This document shows, in pieces, positions 8,147-17,364 of a DNA stretch of 39,253 nt. Each line of letters starts with the position of its first letter. Position 1 is the first letter of the stretch. This stretch comes from Gemmatimonadota bacterium (GTDB lineage Bacteria; Gemmatimonadota; Gemmatimonadetes; Gemmatimonadales; GWC2-71-9). Under the pieces are notes generated by a model. The model saw nothing but the letters and a program-made list of their open reading frames with translations, was not told the origin of the DNA and made no database searches. The DNA lies in NCBI GenBank assembly GCA_003221995.1, contig QHUR01000009.1, forward strand, positions 1 through 39,253, in the 5' to 3' direction. Position numbers and translations under genes: made by a program.

Positions 8147-9611
8147 CCTGCGCGCCTTCGTCGGCGCGATCGACGCCGCGGGCGACCTGCGGCGGGTCGC
8201 GCATCCCGTGTCCGTGGACAAGGAGATCACCGAGATCGCGGACCGCTGCATGAAGTCGGCGGGCGGGGGGCCTGCGCTCCTGTTCGAGCGCCCCACGCTG
8301 CCGCAGGGGGGGGCGTCGCGCTACCCGGTCGCCGTCAACCTGTTCGGCTCCGAGAAGCGCATGGCACTGGCGCTGGGCGTTCCGTGCCTCGACGAGATCG
8401 GCGGGCGGATCGCGACGCTTCTCAACGTCAAGGTCCCGGACACCCTGCTGGGCAAGCTCGCCATGCTCCCCCAGCTCGCCGAGGTCGCCAAGTTCCCACC
8501 CAAGGCCGTCGGCGGCCGCGCGCCGGCCCAGGAGATCGTCGTGCGGGACCGGGACGTCGATCTCTCGCAGTTCCCGATCCCCGTCTGCTGGCCCGAGGAC
8601 GGCGGCCCCTACATCACGCTGCCGGGTGTCATCACGCGCGACCCGAAGACGGGCGTGCGCAACGTGGGGATGTACCGCATTCAGGTGATCGCCCCGAACG
8701 AGCTGGCGATGCACTGGCAGCGGCACAAGGTGGGGGCGGCCCATTGGCGCGAGATGGCGGCGCGGGGGGAGACGATGCCCGTGGCCATCGCCCTGGGCGG
8801 CGATCCGGCGTCGATCTACGCCGCGTCGGCGCCACTCCCGCCCTCGATCGACGAGTTCCTGTTCGCCGGATTCTTGCGGAAGGAGCCGGTCCGGCTCGCG
8901 AAGGCGATCACCTGCGACCTGGAGGTGCCGGCCGAGGCGGAGCTCGTGCTCGAGGGCTACGTGGACCCGCGGGAGGAGCTCGTCCTCGAGGGACCGTTCG
9001 GCGACCACACGGGCTTCTACTCGCTCGCGGATTACTATCCCAAGGTGCACGTCACGGCGGTGACGATGCGCCCGGAGCCGATCTGGCCCCATACGATCGT
9101 GGGCCGGCCGCCGATGGAGGACTACTGGCTCGGTCACGCCACGGAGCGGATCTTCCTGCCGCTCTTGAAGCTCACGCTGCCCGAGATCGTCGACCTCCAC
9201 ATGCCCCCCGAGGGGATCTTCCACAACCTCGTGTTCGTCAGCATCGACAAGCAGTACCCGGGCCAGGCGTACAAGGTGATGAACGGGCTGTGGGGGCAGG
9301 GGCTGATGTCGCTCGCCAAGGTGATCGTCGTCCTCGACAAGGACGTGAGCGTGCGCGACCCCAAGGAGGCGTGGTGGGTGGCATTGAACCACATCGATCC
9401 CGAGCGCGACGTGCGGTTCAGCATGGGACCGATCGACGTGCTCGACCACTCGAGCCGCGGCTTCACCTACGGCTCGAAGATGGGAATCGACGCGACCCGC
9501 AAGTGGAAAGAAGAGGGCTTCACGCGCGAATGGCCGGGGAAGATCGTGATGGACGAGAAGACGAAGCTGCGGGTGGATGCGATGTGGAGGGAGCTTGGCA
9601 TCGAGCTCTGA
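8133..9611 (+). CDS. UbiD family decarboxylase (likely menaquinone biosynthesis)
   Basis: Full-length UbiD pattern: EGPFGDHTGFYSLADYYPKVHVTAVTMRPEPIWPHTIVGRPPMEDYWLG. Confidence 0.9.
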   Translation: MALDNLRAFVGAIDAAGDLRRVAHPVSVDKEITEIADRCMKSAGGGPALLFERPTLPQGGASRYPVAVNLFGSEKRMALALGVPCLDEIGGRIATLLNVKVPDTLLGKLAMLPQLAEVAKFPPKAVGGRAPAQEIVVRDRDVDLSQFPIPVCWPEDGGPYITLPGVITRDPKTGVRNVGMYRIQVIAPNELAMHWQRHKVGAAHWREMAARGETMPVAIALGGDPASIYAASAPLPPSIDEFLFAGFLRKEPVRLAKAITCDLEVPAEAELVLEGYVDPREELVLEGPFGDHTGFYSLADYYPKVHVTAVTMRPEPIWPHTIVGRPPMEDYWLGHATERIFLPLLKLTLPEIVDLHMPPEGIFHNLVFVSIDKQYPGQAYKVMNGLWGQGLMSLAKVIVVLDKDVSVRDPKEAWWVALNHIDPERDVRFSMGPIDVLDHSSRGFTYGSKMGIDATRKWKEEGFTREWPGKIVMDEKTKLRVDAMWRELGIEL

Positions 9612-9612
9612 G

Positions 9613-10503
9613 GTGCGTCGCGAGGGCCAGACCTTCGCCGGCGAGTCGCTGCTCGTCCGCTACGTCAACTTCGTCAAGCTTCCCCATACGATTTTCGCGC
9701 TGCCGTTCGCGCTGCTCGGCGTGGTCGTGGCCTCCTATCACGCTGCCGTCACGTGGCGCACGCTGGGACTCGCGGTGCTCGCGTTCACCTGCGCCCGCTT
9801 CGTGGCGCTCGGCTTCAACCGCATCGCGGACCGCGCGCTCGACGCGAGGAACCCGCGCACGCGGGCGCGCGAGCTGCCGTCGGGGCGGCTGACGCTCGGC
9901 CAGGCGTGGGCCGCGGTCGTGGTCGCCGCCGCGCTGTTTCTCTGGGCCGCATGGGCGCTGAACCCCCTGTGCTTCGCCCTCGCGCCCGTCGCCCTCGTGT
10001 TCATCTCCGGCTACAGCTACGCCAAGCGCTTCACCCACTGGTCGCACCTCTGGCTCGGCCTCGCCGACGGCATCGCGACGCCGGCGGGGTACCTCGCCGT
10101 CACGGGGCGATGGAGCGAGCCGTGGTGGCTGTTGCCGGTCGGGGCGCTCGTGGTCACGTTCTGGGTCGGCGGGTTCGACGTGTTCTACGCGCTGCAGGAC
10201 GAGGATTTCGACCGCGCGGAGCGGCTCAAGTCTCTCGTCGTGCGGCTGGGGCAGGGCCCGGCGATTTTCGCCGCCAAGCTGCTGCACGGACTCGCGCTCG
10301 TGGCGCTCGTCCTGTTCGGGCTGGGCGTGGGGTTGGGCGTCGCCTACTACGCGGGGGTGGCGATCGGCGCGGCGCTGATCGTCTGGGAACACCGGCTCGT
10401 GCAGCCCGGCGATCTGTCACGCCTCGACGCGGCGTTTTTTACCGCCAATGGGATCGTGAGTATGGTCGTGCTTCTCGGCGCGATCGTGGATCGGGTGCTG
10501 TGA
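9613..10503 (+). CDS. UbiA-like polyprenyltransferase
   Basis: FVKLPHTIFALPFALLGVV; GFNRIADRALDARNPRTRARELPSG (NxxxDxxxD); SYAKRFTHWSHLWLGLADGIATPAGY. Start may be 9577, 9595 or 9613. Confidence 0.88.
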   Translation: MRREGQTFAGESLLVRYVNFVKLPHTIFALPFALLGVVVASYHAAVTWRTLGLAVLAFTCARFVALGFNRIADRALDARNPRTRARELPSGRLTLGQAWAAVVVAAALFLWAAWALNPLCFALAPVALVFISGYSYAKRFTHWSHLWLGLADGIATPAGYLAVTGRWSEPWWLLPVGALVVTFWVGGFDVFYALQDEDFDRAERLKSLVVRLGQGPAIFAAKLLHGLALVALVLFGLGVGLGVAYYAGVAIGAALIVWEHRLVQPGDLSRLDAAFFTANGIVSMVVLLGAIVDRVL

Positions 10504-10512
10504 AGAAAAGGC

Positions 10513-10592
10513 GTGGGGAGTGGGGAGTGGTTCGTGACGGTGTGAACCGTCGCTCCGCCGGGGTCCGCAAGGTACCACTCCCCACTCCCCAC
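10513..10592. repeat. Intergenic inverted repeat: 19-bp perfect stem with an internal 6-bp hairpin
   Basis: gtggggagtggggagtggt (10513-10531) pairs with accactccccactccccac (10574-10592); gacggt-gtga-accgtc (10536-10551) in the loop. Confidence 0.9.
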
Positions 10593-10657
10593 TCCCCGGC
10601 GCCACCGGGCCCTTCCCGGCACCCGAAACGAAGCCCCACACCCAATAGGCGCGGGCG

Positions 10658-11245
10658 GTGACGAAGCTTCCCGTCATTCTTGCGATCACCGGCGCCTCCG
10701 GTGCCGTTTACGGCGTGCGCTTGCTCGAGGTGCTCGCCACGCACCACGTGCCGACCTGGCTCATGATCTCGAGCCACGGCTGGCGGCTCCTCGCGGAGGA
10801 GTGCGGCATCAAGGACGACCGCGAGCTGAAAAGCGCGACGGGCGGCGAATGGGCGAGCGTGCGCGTGTTCGACGACAAGGACCGCGGGGCAGCGCCCGCC
10901 TCGGGCTCCGCCCGGAGCACCGGAATGGTGGTCTGCCCCTGCTCGATGGGTACCGTGGCGGCGATCGCGCACGGGACGAGCCGCTCGCTGATCGAGCGCG
11001 CCGCCGACGTCGTGCTCAAGGAACGGCGCACGCTCGTTCTCGTCCCCCGCGAGACGCCGCTCTCGCTCGTGCATTTGCGGAACCTGACGCTCGCCACGGA
11101 GGCCGGCGCGATCGTGCTCCCCGCGGCGCCGGGGTTCTATCACAAGCCCAAGCAGGTCACGGACCTCGTGGACTTCGTGGTGCAACGGACCCTCGACCAC
11201 CTCGGCCTGGAGATCGAGCTCGTCAAGCGGTGGGAAGGCAAGTAG
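10658..11245 (+). CDS. ubiX: UbiX family flavin prenyltransferase
   Basis: LAITGASGAVYGVRLLEVL; APASGSARSTGMVVCPCSMGTVAAIAHGTSRSLIERAADV; LVPRETPLSLVHLRNL. Confidence 0.92.
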   Translation: MTKLPVILAITGASGAVYGVRLLEVLATHHVPTWLMISSHGWRLLAEECGIKDDRELKSATGGEWASVRVFDDKDRGAAPASGSARSTGMVVCPCSMGTVAAIAHGTSRSLIERAADVVLKERRTLVLVPRETPLSLVHLRNLTLATEAGAIVLPAAPGFYHKPKQVTDLVDFVVQRTLDHLGLEIELVKRWEGK

Positions 11246-11255
11246 TTCGGCGGCG

Positions 11256-11729
11256 ATGAGGCTTGGCATCATCTCCGACACGCACGGGCTGCTGCGACCG
11301 CAAGTGTTCGACGTGTTCAAGGAAGTCGATCACATCCTACACGCCGGGGACGTGGGGAAGTCGGAGATCCTGACCGACCTGGAGACGCTGGCGCCCGTGA
11401 CGGCGGTGTACGGGAACGTGGACGACCGCGAGCTGCGCTCCCGCCTGCCGCAGGTCGCCGAGGTCGAGCTGGACGGCTTCGCGATCGTGGTGACGCACGG
11501 CGATCAGTTCGGCCACCCGACGCCGCACAAGCTGCACGCCGCGTTCCCGCGAGCGGAGATCGTCGTGTACGGGCACACCCACATGCCGCTGCTCGAGCTG
11601 GTGGACAAGACCGTGACCGTCGTGAACCCCGGTGCCGCGGGGCCGGCGCGATTCCGGCTCGCGGCCACTGTCGGGATCATGGAGCTCGAGGCGGGGATTC
11701 CGCCCAGGGCGCGGCTGGTGAAGCTGTGA
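11256..11729 (+). CDS. YfcE/MJ0936-family metallophosphoesterase
   Basis: ISDTHGLLRP, LHAGDVG, VYGNVDD, VVTHGDQFG, YGHTHMP motifs. Confidence 0.9.
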   Translation: MRLGIISDTHGLLRPQVFDVFKEVDHILHAGDVGKSEILTDLETLAPVTAVYGNVDDRELRSRLPQVAEVELDGFAIVVTHGDQFGHPTPHKLHAAFPRAEIVVYGHTHMPLLELVDKTVTVVNPGAAGPARFRLAATVGIMELEAGIPPRARLVKL

Positions 11730-11739
11730 CCGAGCGGCG

Positions 11740-12567
11740 CTACCGCTGGCACCGCGGGCAGAACGTCGTCGCCCGGAGATCGATCGTGTGCGTCGTCACG
11801 AGCTTCTTGCCACACCGCACGCACGGCTCGCCCGCCCGCCCGTACACCTTCAGCTCGAACTGGAACCGCCCGCGCTCGCCCACCCCGGTGCGATAGTCCC
11901 GCACCGTGGTCCCGGATGAATTGACCGCGCGCTCCAGCACGTCGCGGATCGCGGCGTGCAGCCGCGCGAATTCGTCGAGCGAGAGCTTGTGGGTGCGCTT
12001 CGACGGATCGATCCGCGCCTCGAACAGCGCCTCGTTGGCGTAAATGTTTCCCACTCCCGCGAGGCGACGCTGGTCCATGATCGCCTTCTTCACCGCGGTG
12101 CGCGTGCCCTTGAGCCGCTCGGCGAACACGAAAGGCGTGAACGTCTCCTCCAGCGGCTCGGGGCCGATGCGGTTGCTATACGCCGCCCAGCCCGGCTCGT
12201 CCAACAGCCACACGGTCCCGAGCCGGCGCACGTCACGGTACAGGAAGTAGCGGCCGTCCTCGAGGGTGCAGGTGAGCACGGCGTACTTCGTCTCGGCCTT
12301 CGTCGGCGGTCGGTCGTACACGATCAGCGAGCCGGTCATGCGCGGCTGCACGACGAGGCGGTGACCGCTCGCGAGGCGCAGCACGGCGTGCTTGGCGCGG
12401 CGGCTCACTTCCTCGACGGCGTTCCCGGTGAGGGTGCGCAACAACCGGGGCTTCGAGACGCGGCGCAACACGTCGGTCTTCTTGAGCCGGGCGCGCACGA
12501 TCTTGTGGCCCTCGAGCCGCGGCCCGATCTCCCGGACAATCGTCTCGACCTCAGGCAGCTCCGGCAC
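11740..12567 (-). CDS. mutM: Formamidopyrimidine-DNA glycosylase
   Basis: MPELPEVETIVREIGPRL; GVGNIYANEALFEARIDP; C-terminal CVRCGKKL...CPRCQR zinc finger. Confidence 0.95.
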   Translation of the reverse strand: MPELPEVETIVREIGPRLEGHKIVRARLKKTDVLRRVSKPRLLRTLTGNAVEEVSRRAKHAVLRLASGHRLVVQPRMTGSLIVYDRPPTKAETKYAVLTCTLEDGRYFLYRDVRRLGTVWLLDEPGWAAYSNRIGPEPLEETFTPFVFAERLKGTRTAVKKAIMDQRRLAGVGNIYANEALFEARIDPSKRTHKLSLDEFARLHAAIRDVLERAVNSSGTTVRDYRTGVGERGRFQFELKVYGRAGEPCVRCGKKLVTTHTIDLRATTFCPRCQR

Positions 12568-13840
12568 GCTGCAACTCCCGCCACCCGATGTCCCGCCGCC
12601 AGGTCTTCCCCTGGAAGGAGATGCGCTCGCACAGCGCCGCGCCCCGGGCCGCCGCCTCCGCCACCGTGTCGCCGAGCCCGGTCACGCCGAGCACGCGGCC
12701 GCCGTGCACCCGCAGGGTGCCGTCCGGGTCGCGGTAGGTGCCCGCATGGAACACGAGCGCGTCGGCGGGCGGCTCCTCGGGCAGCACGATCGCGGCGCCC
12801 ACCTCGGGCTGATCGGGGTAGCCCCGGGCGGCGAGCACCGTGCACACGGCCGCGCGCGCGGCGGGGAGCGTCGGCCGCTCGGGCCGCCACCCGCCTGTGG
12901 CGATGGCCGCGAGCGCTCCCCCGAGCGCACCCGGGGGCAGCACCGGGAGCAGGGCCTGCGCCTCGGGGTCGCCGAAGCGGCAGTTGAACTCGAGCACGTA
13001 GGGCGTTCCGTCGGCCGCGATCATGAGACCGGCGTAGAGCACGCCCTGGTACGGCGTACCCCGGGCTGCCATCTCGCGCAGCGTGGGCACCAGCACCTCG
13101 CGACGCACCCGCTCGATCAGTTCCTCGGTCGCGAGGCTCACCGGGCAGTAAGCGCCCATCCCGCCGGTGTTGGGCCCCGTGTCGCCATCGCCCAAGCGCT
13201 TGTGATCCTGCGCCGCCGGCAGGATCTGGACCTGCTCCCCGTCCGTGAGGGCGAGGACGGAGAGCTCCTCACCCTCCAGAAACTGCTCGATCACGATCTC
13301 GCGGCCCGCGTCGCCCAGCCGGCCATCCGCGAGCATCGCCCGGGCGCTTGCCGCCGCCTCGTCCCGCGTCGCACAGATCACGGCGCCCTTGCCGCCGGCG
13401 AGCCCCGAGGCCTTGACGACGAGCGGCACGGCGTGGCGGGCGATGTAGGCGAGCGCGGGAGGGAGCTCGGTGAAGCCGTGACTCGCCGCGGTCGCGACGC
13501 CGGCGCGGCGCATCACGTCCTTCGCGAACGCTTTGGACGACTCGAGCCGCGCGGCCGCCTGCGTCGGTCCGAACACCGCGCGGCCCGCCGCGCGCAGGCG
13601 ATCGACGAGCCCCGCGGCGAGGGGCGCCTCGGGACCCACAACGGTGAGGTCGATCTTGTGCTCGACGGCGGCCGCTACGAGGTCGTGCACCGCGGTGGCC
13701 GGGATCCTGAGGTTGCTGCCGTGGCGCGCGGTGCCCGGGTTGCCTGGGGCGGCGAAGAGGGTCGCGTCGGGGAGGTCGCGCTGCAGCGCCCAGCAGAGCG
13801 CGTGCTCGCGGCCGCCACCCCCGACGACCAGGACCCTCAC
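12551..13840 (-). CDS. purD: Phosphoribosylamine--glycine ligase
   Basis: MRVLVVGGGGREHAL; PLVVKASGLAGGKGA; GPNTGGMGAYCP; EFNCRFGDPEAQ. Confidence 0.96.
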   Translation of the reverse strand: MRVLVVGGGGREHALCWALQRDLPDATLFAAPGNPGTARHGSNLRIPATAVHDLVAAAVEHKIDLTVVGPEAPLAAGLVDRLRAAGRAVFGPTQAAARLESSKAFAKDVMRRAGVATAASHGFTELPPALAYIARHAVPLVVKASGLAGGKGAVICATRDEAAASARAMLADGRLGDAGREIVIEQFLEGEELSVLALTDGEQVQILPAAQDHKRLGDGDTGPNTGGMGAYCPVSLATEELIERVRREVLVPTLREMAARGTPYQGVLYAGLMIAADGTPYVLEFNCRFGDPEAQALLPVLPPGALGGALAAIATGGWRPERPTLPAARAAVCTVLAARGYPDQPEVGAAIVLPEEPPADALVFHAGTYRDPDGTLRVHGGRVLGVTGLGDTVAEAAARGAALCERISFQGKTWRRDIGWRELQRAGAA

Positions 13841-14835
13841 TTCTTCTTCAAGGCGTCCGCGAAGGCCTGGGCCGCCCGCTTCGCGGTGTCGACCACGTCG
13901 TCCACGACCGCTTTCGCTTCCTTCATGTAGTGGTCACGCGCCTCGTCGATGTCGGGCTCGATGGGGCGCCGCTCGGCGTCGGGTCCGCGGCGCGTGTACT
14001 CGCCCCCGAGCACGCGCTCGTAGTGGCCGGCTTCGATCCAGCGCTGCAGCTCCGCCGCGCGCAGCGTGTTGAAGGGGTGGGAGGCGCCCAGGGTGTTCAG
14101 GATCTTGAACACGCGATCGAGCGCACCGCCGGTCTCCTCGTACTCCTTGGCCTGGACGAGAAACGTGTTCAGGTCCATCTCCGCCATGTCCCCGCCGCCC
14201 GCCATCTTGAGGAACATGCGCAGCGAGGCGCTCGGGTCCTGACTCGCGAGCAGCCCCGCGCGGTCCGAGGACAGCTCGCTCTTGCGGAACCACTCGAGCA
14301 GGGCGAGCTGGATCGGGAGCAGCGCGATGCCGGCGAGGAACGGGAGGAACCCGAGGCTCACGTTGAGGATCAGCACCAGGAGCGTGTGGTACAGCGCATG
14401 GCCGCTCATCACATGCCCCACCTCGTGACCCAGGAGCGCACGCATCTCGTCGTCGTCGAGCAGCTTCAGGGCGCCCGAGTTGATCACGATGAACGGCCGC
14501 TCCATCCCGTACGCGCCCGCGTTGACGAACGGCGTTTGGGAGATGAACAGCTCGGGGCGCGGCTCCCAGTCCATCGTGGTAAGCACGTCGGTGTAGAGGG
14601 CGTTGAGGCGGGGGAACTGGCTCGACCCCACGCGCACGGCGTTCGCCTGAAACAACAGGCGAATGCCGCGCTCGCCCAGGAAGCCGACCACCTTCTTCAC
14701 GACTTCGTCGAACCCGGGCACCGAGCGCAGCGTCTGCAGGGCCGCACGGTCGGCGGAGTGCTCCCAGGTGACGGGGGCGATCCCGGTGAGGACCTTGCGG
14801 GGGCGCTGGGCCGGGACTCCGGTCGGCTCGGTCAT
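13837..14835 (-). CDS. M48 family zinc metallopeptidase
   Basis: LLGHEVGHVMSGH (HExxH), E/D-containing downstream helix SSDRAGLLASQD. Confidence 0.9.
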   Translation of the reverse strand: MTEPTGVPAQRPRKVLTGIAPVTWEHSADRAALQTLRSVPGFDEVVKKVVGFLGERGIRLLFQANAVRVGSSQFPRLNALYTDVLTTMDWEPRPELFISQTPFVNAGAYGMERPFIVINSGALKLLDDDEMRALLGHEVGHVMSGHALYHTLLVLILNVSLGFLPFLAGIALLPIQLALLEWFRKSELSSDRAGLLASQDPSASLRMFLKMAGGGDMAEMDLNTFLVQAKEYEETGGALDRVFKILNTLGASHPFNTLRAAELQRWIEAGHYERVLGGEYTRRGPDAERRPIEPDIDEARDHYMKEAKAVVDDVVDTAKRAAQAFADALKKK

Positions 14836-14873
14836 ACGGTGCTCCTACTATGAATGTAGGCTCTCAACTACGC

Positions 14874-14982
14874 GGGGCGTCGCCCCATGTTTCGCGAGTG
14901 AACTCGCGGCTCGGCCTCGGCCAGCGAACTCGCGTCGGCACGCTTCTTTAGCAGACGATGCCGAGCCGCGGCTTCAGCCGCG
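14874..14982. repeat. Cluster of three perfect short palindromes plus an 11-bp long-range stem (REP-like)
   Basis: GGGGCG-T-CGCCCC (14874-14886); CGCGAGT-GA-ACTCGCG (14893-14908); CGCGGCT-TC-AGCCGCG (14967-14982); CGCGGCTCGGC (14905-14915) pairs with GCCGAGCCGCG (14960-14970). Confidence 0.85.
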
Positions 14983-15006
14983 ATATCGGGCGGGGCTCCC
15001 CTCGCC

Positions 15007-16179
15007 TCATCCAGCTCCCGCGAGCGCCTGATCGAGATCCGCGATCAGGTCTTCCACGTCCTCGATCCCGACGGAGAGCCGCACGAGACTGTCGCTCAGC
15101 CCCATCTTGTCGCGCAGCGTCTGCGGGACGCTCGCGTGCGTCATCGTGGCGGGGTGCCCGATCAGGCTCTCCACGCCGCCCAGCGACTCGGCCAGCGCGA
15201 AGATCCGGGTGCGCTCGACGAAGCGCCGCGCCCGCTCCAGGCTCCCGAGCTCCAGGCTGATCATGCCGCCGAACCCTTTCATCTGGCGGCAGGCGAGCTC
15301 GTGCTGCGGGTGCGACGGCAGGCCGGGGTAATAGACCCGCTGCACCTTGGGATGGTGCGTGAGCCACTCGGCGATGCGGCGTCCGTTGACGTCGTGCTGC
15401 CGCATGCGGAGCGCCAGCGTCTTGGTGCCGCGCAGCGCCAGCCAGCAGTCGAACGGCCCCGGCACCGCGCCCGACGCGTTCTGGATGAACCCGATGCGCT
15501 CGGCCAGGTCGTCGCGGTTCACGACCAGCATCCCCCCCACCATGTCGCTGTGGCCGTTCAGGTACTTGGTGGTCGAGTGCAGCACGATGTCGGCACCGAG
15601 CTCGAGCGGGCGCTGGAAGCAGGGCGTGGCGAAGGTGTTGTCCACGACTAACAGGGCGCCCGCCCGCTGCGCGACCTCGGCCGTCGCCCGGAGGTCACAC
15701 AGTCCCATCATCGGGTTCGTGGGCGTCTCAGCGAAGAGCAACCGGGTCTCGGGTGTGACCGCCGCCGCGATGGCATCCGTGTCCGCGCCATCCACGAAGG
15801 CGAACGCGAGGCCGAGCCGGGCCCACACGTGCGTCATCTGGCGGTGCGTGCCGCCGTACACGTTCTCCCCGGAGACGACGTGGTCCCCTGCCGACAGCAG
15901 CTTCAGCACCGCGTCGACCGCGGCGAGGCCGGAGCCGAAGGCGAAGCCGTGGCGGCCGCCCTCGAGCGCCGCGACGTTCCGCTCCAGCGCCTCCCGCGTG
16001 GGGTTACGCGTGCGGGCGTATTCGTATCCCTTGTGCCGGCCCAGGCCGTCCTGCACGTAGGTGGAGGTTTGATAGATCGGCGTCATCACGGCGCCGGCGA
16101 GCGGGTCGGGGACCTGGCCGGCGTGGACGGCCCGGGTAGCGAAGCGGCGGGCTAGGTCGTCCTTGAGAACCTCGGTCAT
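15007..16179 (-). CDS. Cystathionine gamma-synthase/lyase-family PLP enzyme
   Basis: TRAVHAGQ, YTRNPTR-like ARTRNPTREALE, VVDNTFATP, LHSTTKYLNGHSDMVGG (PLP Lys). Confidence 0.9.
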   Translation of the reverse strand: MTEVLKDDLARRFATRAVHAGQVPDPLAGAVMTPIYQTSTYVQDGLGRHKGYEYARTRNPTREALERNVAALEGGRHGFAFGSGLAAVDAVLKLLSAGDHVVSGENVYGGTHRQMTHVWARLGLAFAFVDGADTDAIAAAVTPETRLLFAETPTNPMMGLCDLRATAEVAQRAGALLVVDNTFATPCFQRPLELGADIVLHSTTKYLNGHSDMVGGMLVVNRDDLAERIGFIQNASGAVPGPFDCWLALRGTKTLALRMRQHDVNGRRIAEWLTHHPKVQRVYYPGLPSHPQHELACRQMKGFGGMISLELGSLERARRFVERTRIFALAESLGGVESLIGHPATMTHASVPQTLRDKMGLSDSLVRLSVGIEDVEDLIADLDQALAGAG

Positions 16180-16235
16180 GGCCGGAACGTAAGGGCGCCT
16201 TTCGCGCCGAGCAAGCGACCTATACGTTAGCGGAG

Positions 16236-17318
16236 ATGCCCCAGCCCAACGCCATGCACTGCCTCGTTGTAGACGACGAGCCGCGGCTGCGCCGCGTGCT
16301 CGTGCGCCTGCTGGAAGGCGAGGGGTTCGTCTGCCGGGAGGCGGGCTCCGGCACCGAGGCGCTGGAGCTGATGCGGCACGAGCCCGTGCCGCTCGTGATC
16401 TCCGACCTGCGGATGCCGCAGATGGACGGCGTCACGCTGCTGCGCGAGGTGATCAGCCGCTGGCCCGACACGGCGGTCATCGTGGTGACGGCGGTGGCCG
16501 AGGTGGAGAGCGCGGTCGCCTGCCTGCAGCTGGGCGCACTCGACTACGTCGCGAAGCCGTTCCACCTCGACGAGGTGCGCGCGCGGGTGATGCAGGCGCT
16601 CGATAAGCGGCGTCTCATTCTCGAAAACCGCATGTACCAGGAGCAGCTCGAGCAGCGGGTGCAGGAGCAGGCGCGCCGCATCGAGGAGCTGTCCCTCGAG
16701 CGCCTGCAGGCTCTGGTCCACGCGCTCGAAGAGAAGGACCCCTACCTCCGCGGCCATTCGGTGCGGGTGGCGAACTACGCGTTTGGGATCGGCCGGGAAC
16801 TGGGGCTCGCGCCTGCGGCGCTCGACTTGATCTCTATGGGCGCCGAGCTCCACGATCTCGGGAAGATCGGCGTCAGCGAGGCAGTGCTACACAAGCCGGG
16901 GAAGCTCACCGACGTCGAGTACCGGCACATCATGGAGCACCCCGTGACCGGGGCGCGGATCCTCGGCCCCCTGATGCGCGATGCCCCGGTTGCACTCGCC
17001 ATCGTGCGCTCCCACCACGAGCGGCTGGACGGGAAAGGGTTCCCCGACGGCCTGAAGGGGGACGAGATTCCGCTCGAGGTCCGCATCGTCACCGTCGCTG
17101 ACTCGTTCGACGCGATGACGAGCCTGCGCCCCTATCGGCCGGCGCTGTCCGTGGCGAACGCGATGGACCAGCTCGAGGAAGGCAAGGGCCGGCAATTCGA
17201 CCAGGGCGCCGTCCAGGCGTTCCTCCGCGCGTTCCCCGACGCCGCGTCGCTCCCCGTCGCCAGCCCGGAGGCGCGTCCGCTGCACCTCCCCACCCCGGTC
17301 GCGGTCCGACGCAGCTGA
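16236..17318 (+). CDS. Response regulator with HD-GYP-type phosphohydrolase output domain
   Basis: REC: LVVDDEPRLRR...LVISDLRMPQMDG...AKPF; HD: HSVRVANYA, ELHDLGKIGV, HHERLDGKGFPDGLKG. Confidence 0.92.
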   Translation: MPQPNAMHCLVVDDEPRLRRVLVRLLEGEGFVCREAGSGTEALELMRHEPVPLVISDLRMPQMDGVTLLREVISRWPDTAVIVVTAVAEVESAVACLQLGALDYVAKPFHLDEVRARVMQALDKRRLILENRMYQEQLEQRVQEQARRIEELSLERLQALVHALEEKDPYLRGHSVRVANYAFGIGRELGLAPAALDLISMGAELHDLGKIGVSEAVLHKPGKLTDVEYRHIMEHPVTGARILGPLMRDAPVALAIVRSHHERLDGKGFPDGLKGDEIPLEVRIVTVADSFDAMTSLRPYRPALSVANAMDQLEEGKGRQFDQGAVQAFLRAFPDAASLPVASPEARPLHLPTPVAVRRS

Positions 17319-17364
17319 CGCGCGTCCGATTGACGCGCCCCACTCCGGTTCCTACGTTGCCCCC

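Noticed and set aside
10880-10925. DRGAAPASGSARSTG in UbiX as an in-frame insert
   Set aside because: It aligns with the normal A(P)ASGS...GMV(V/I)CPCS region of UbiX proteins.
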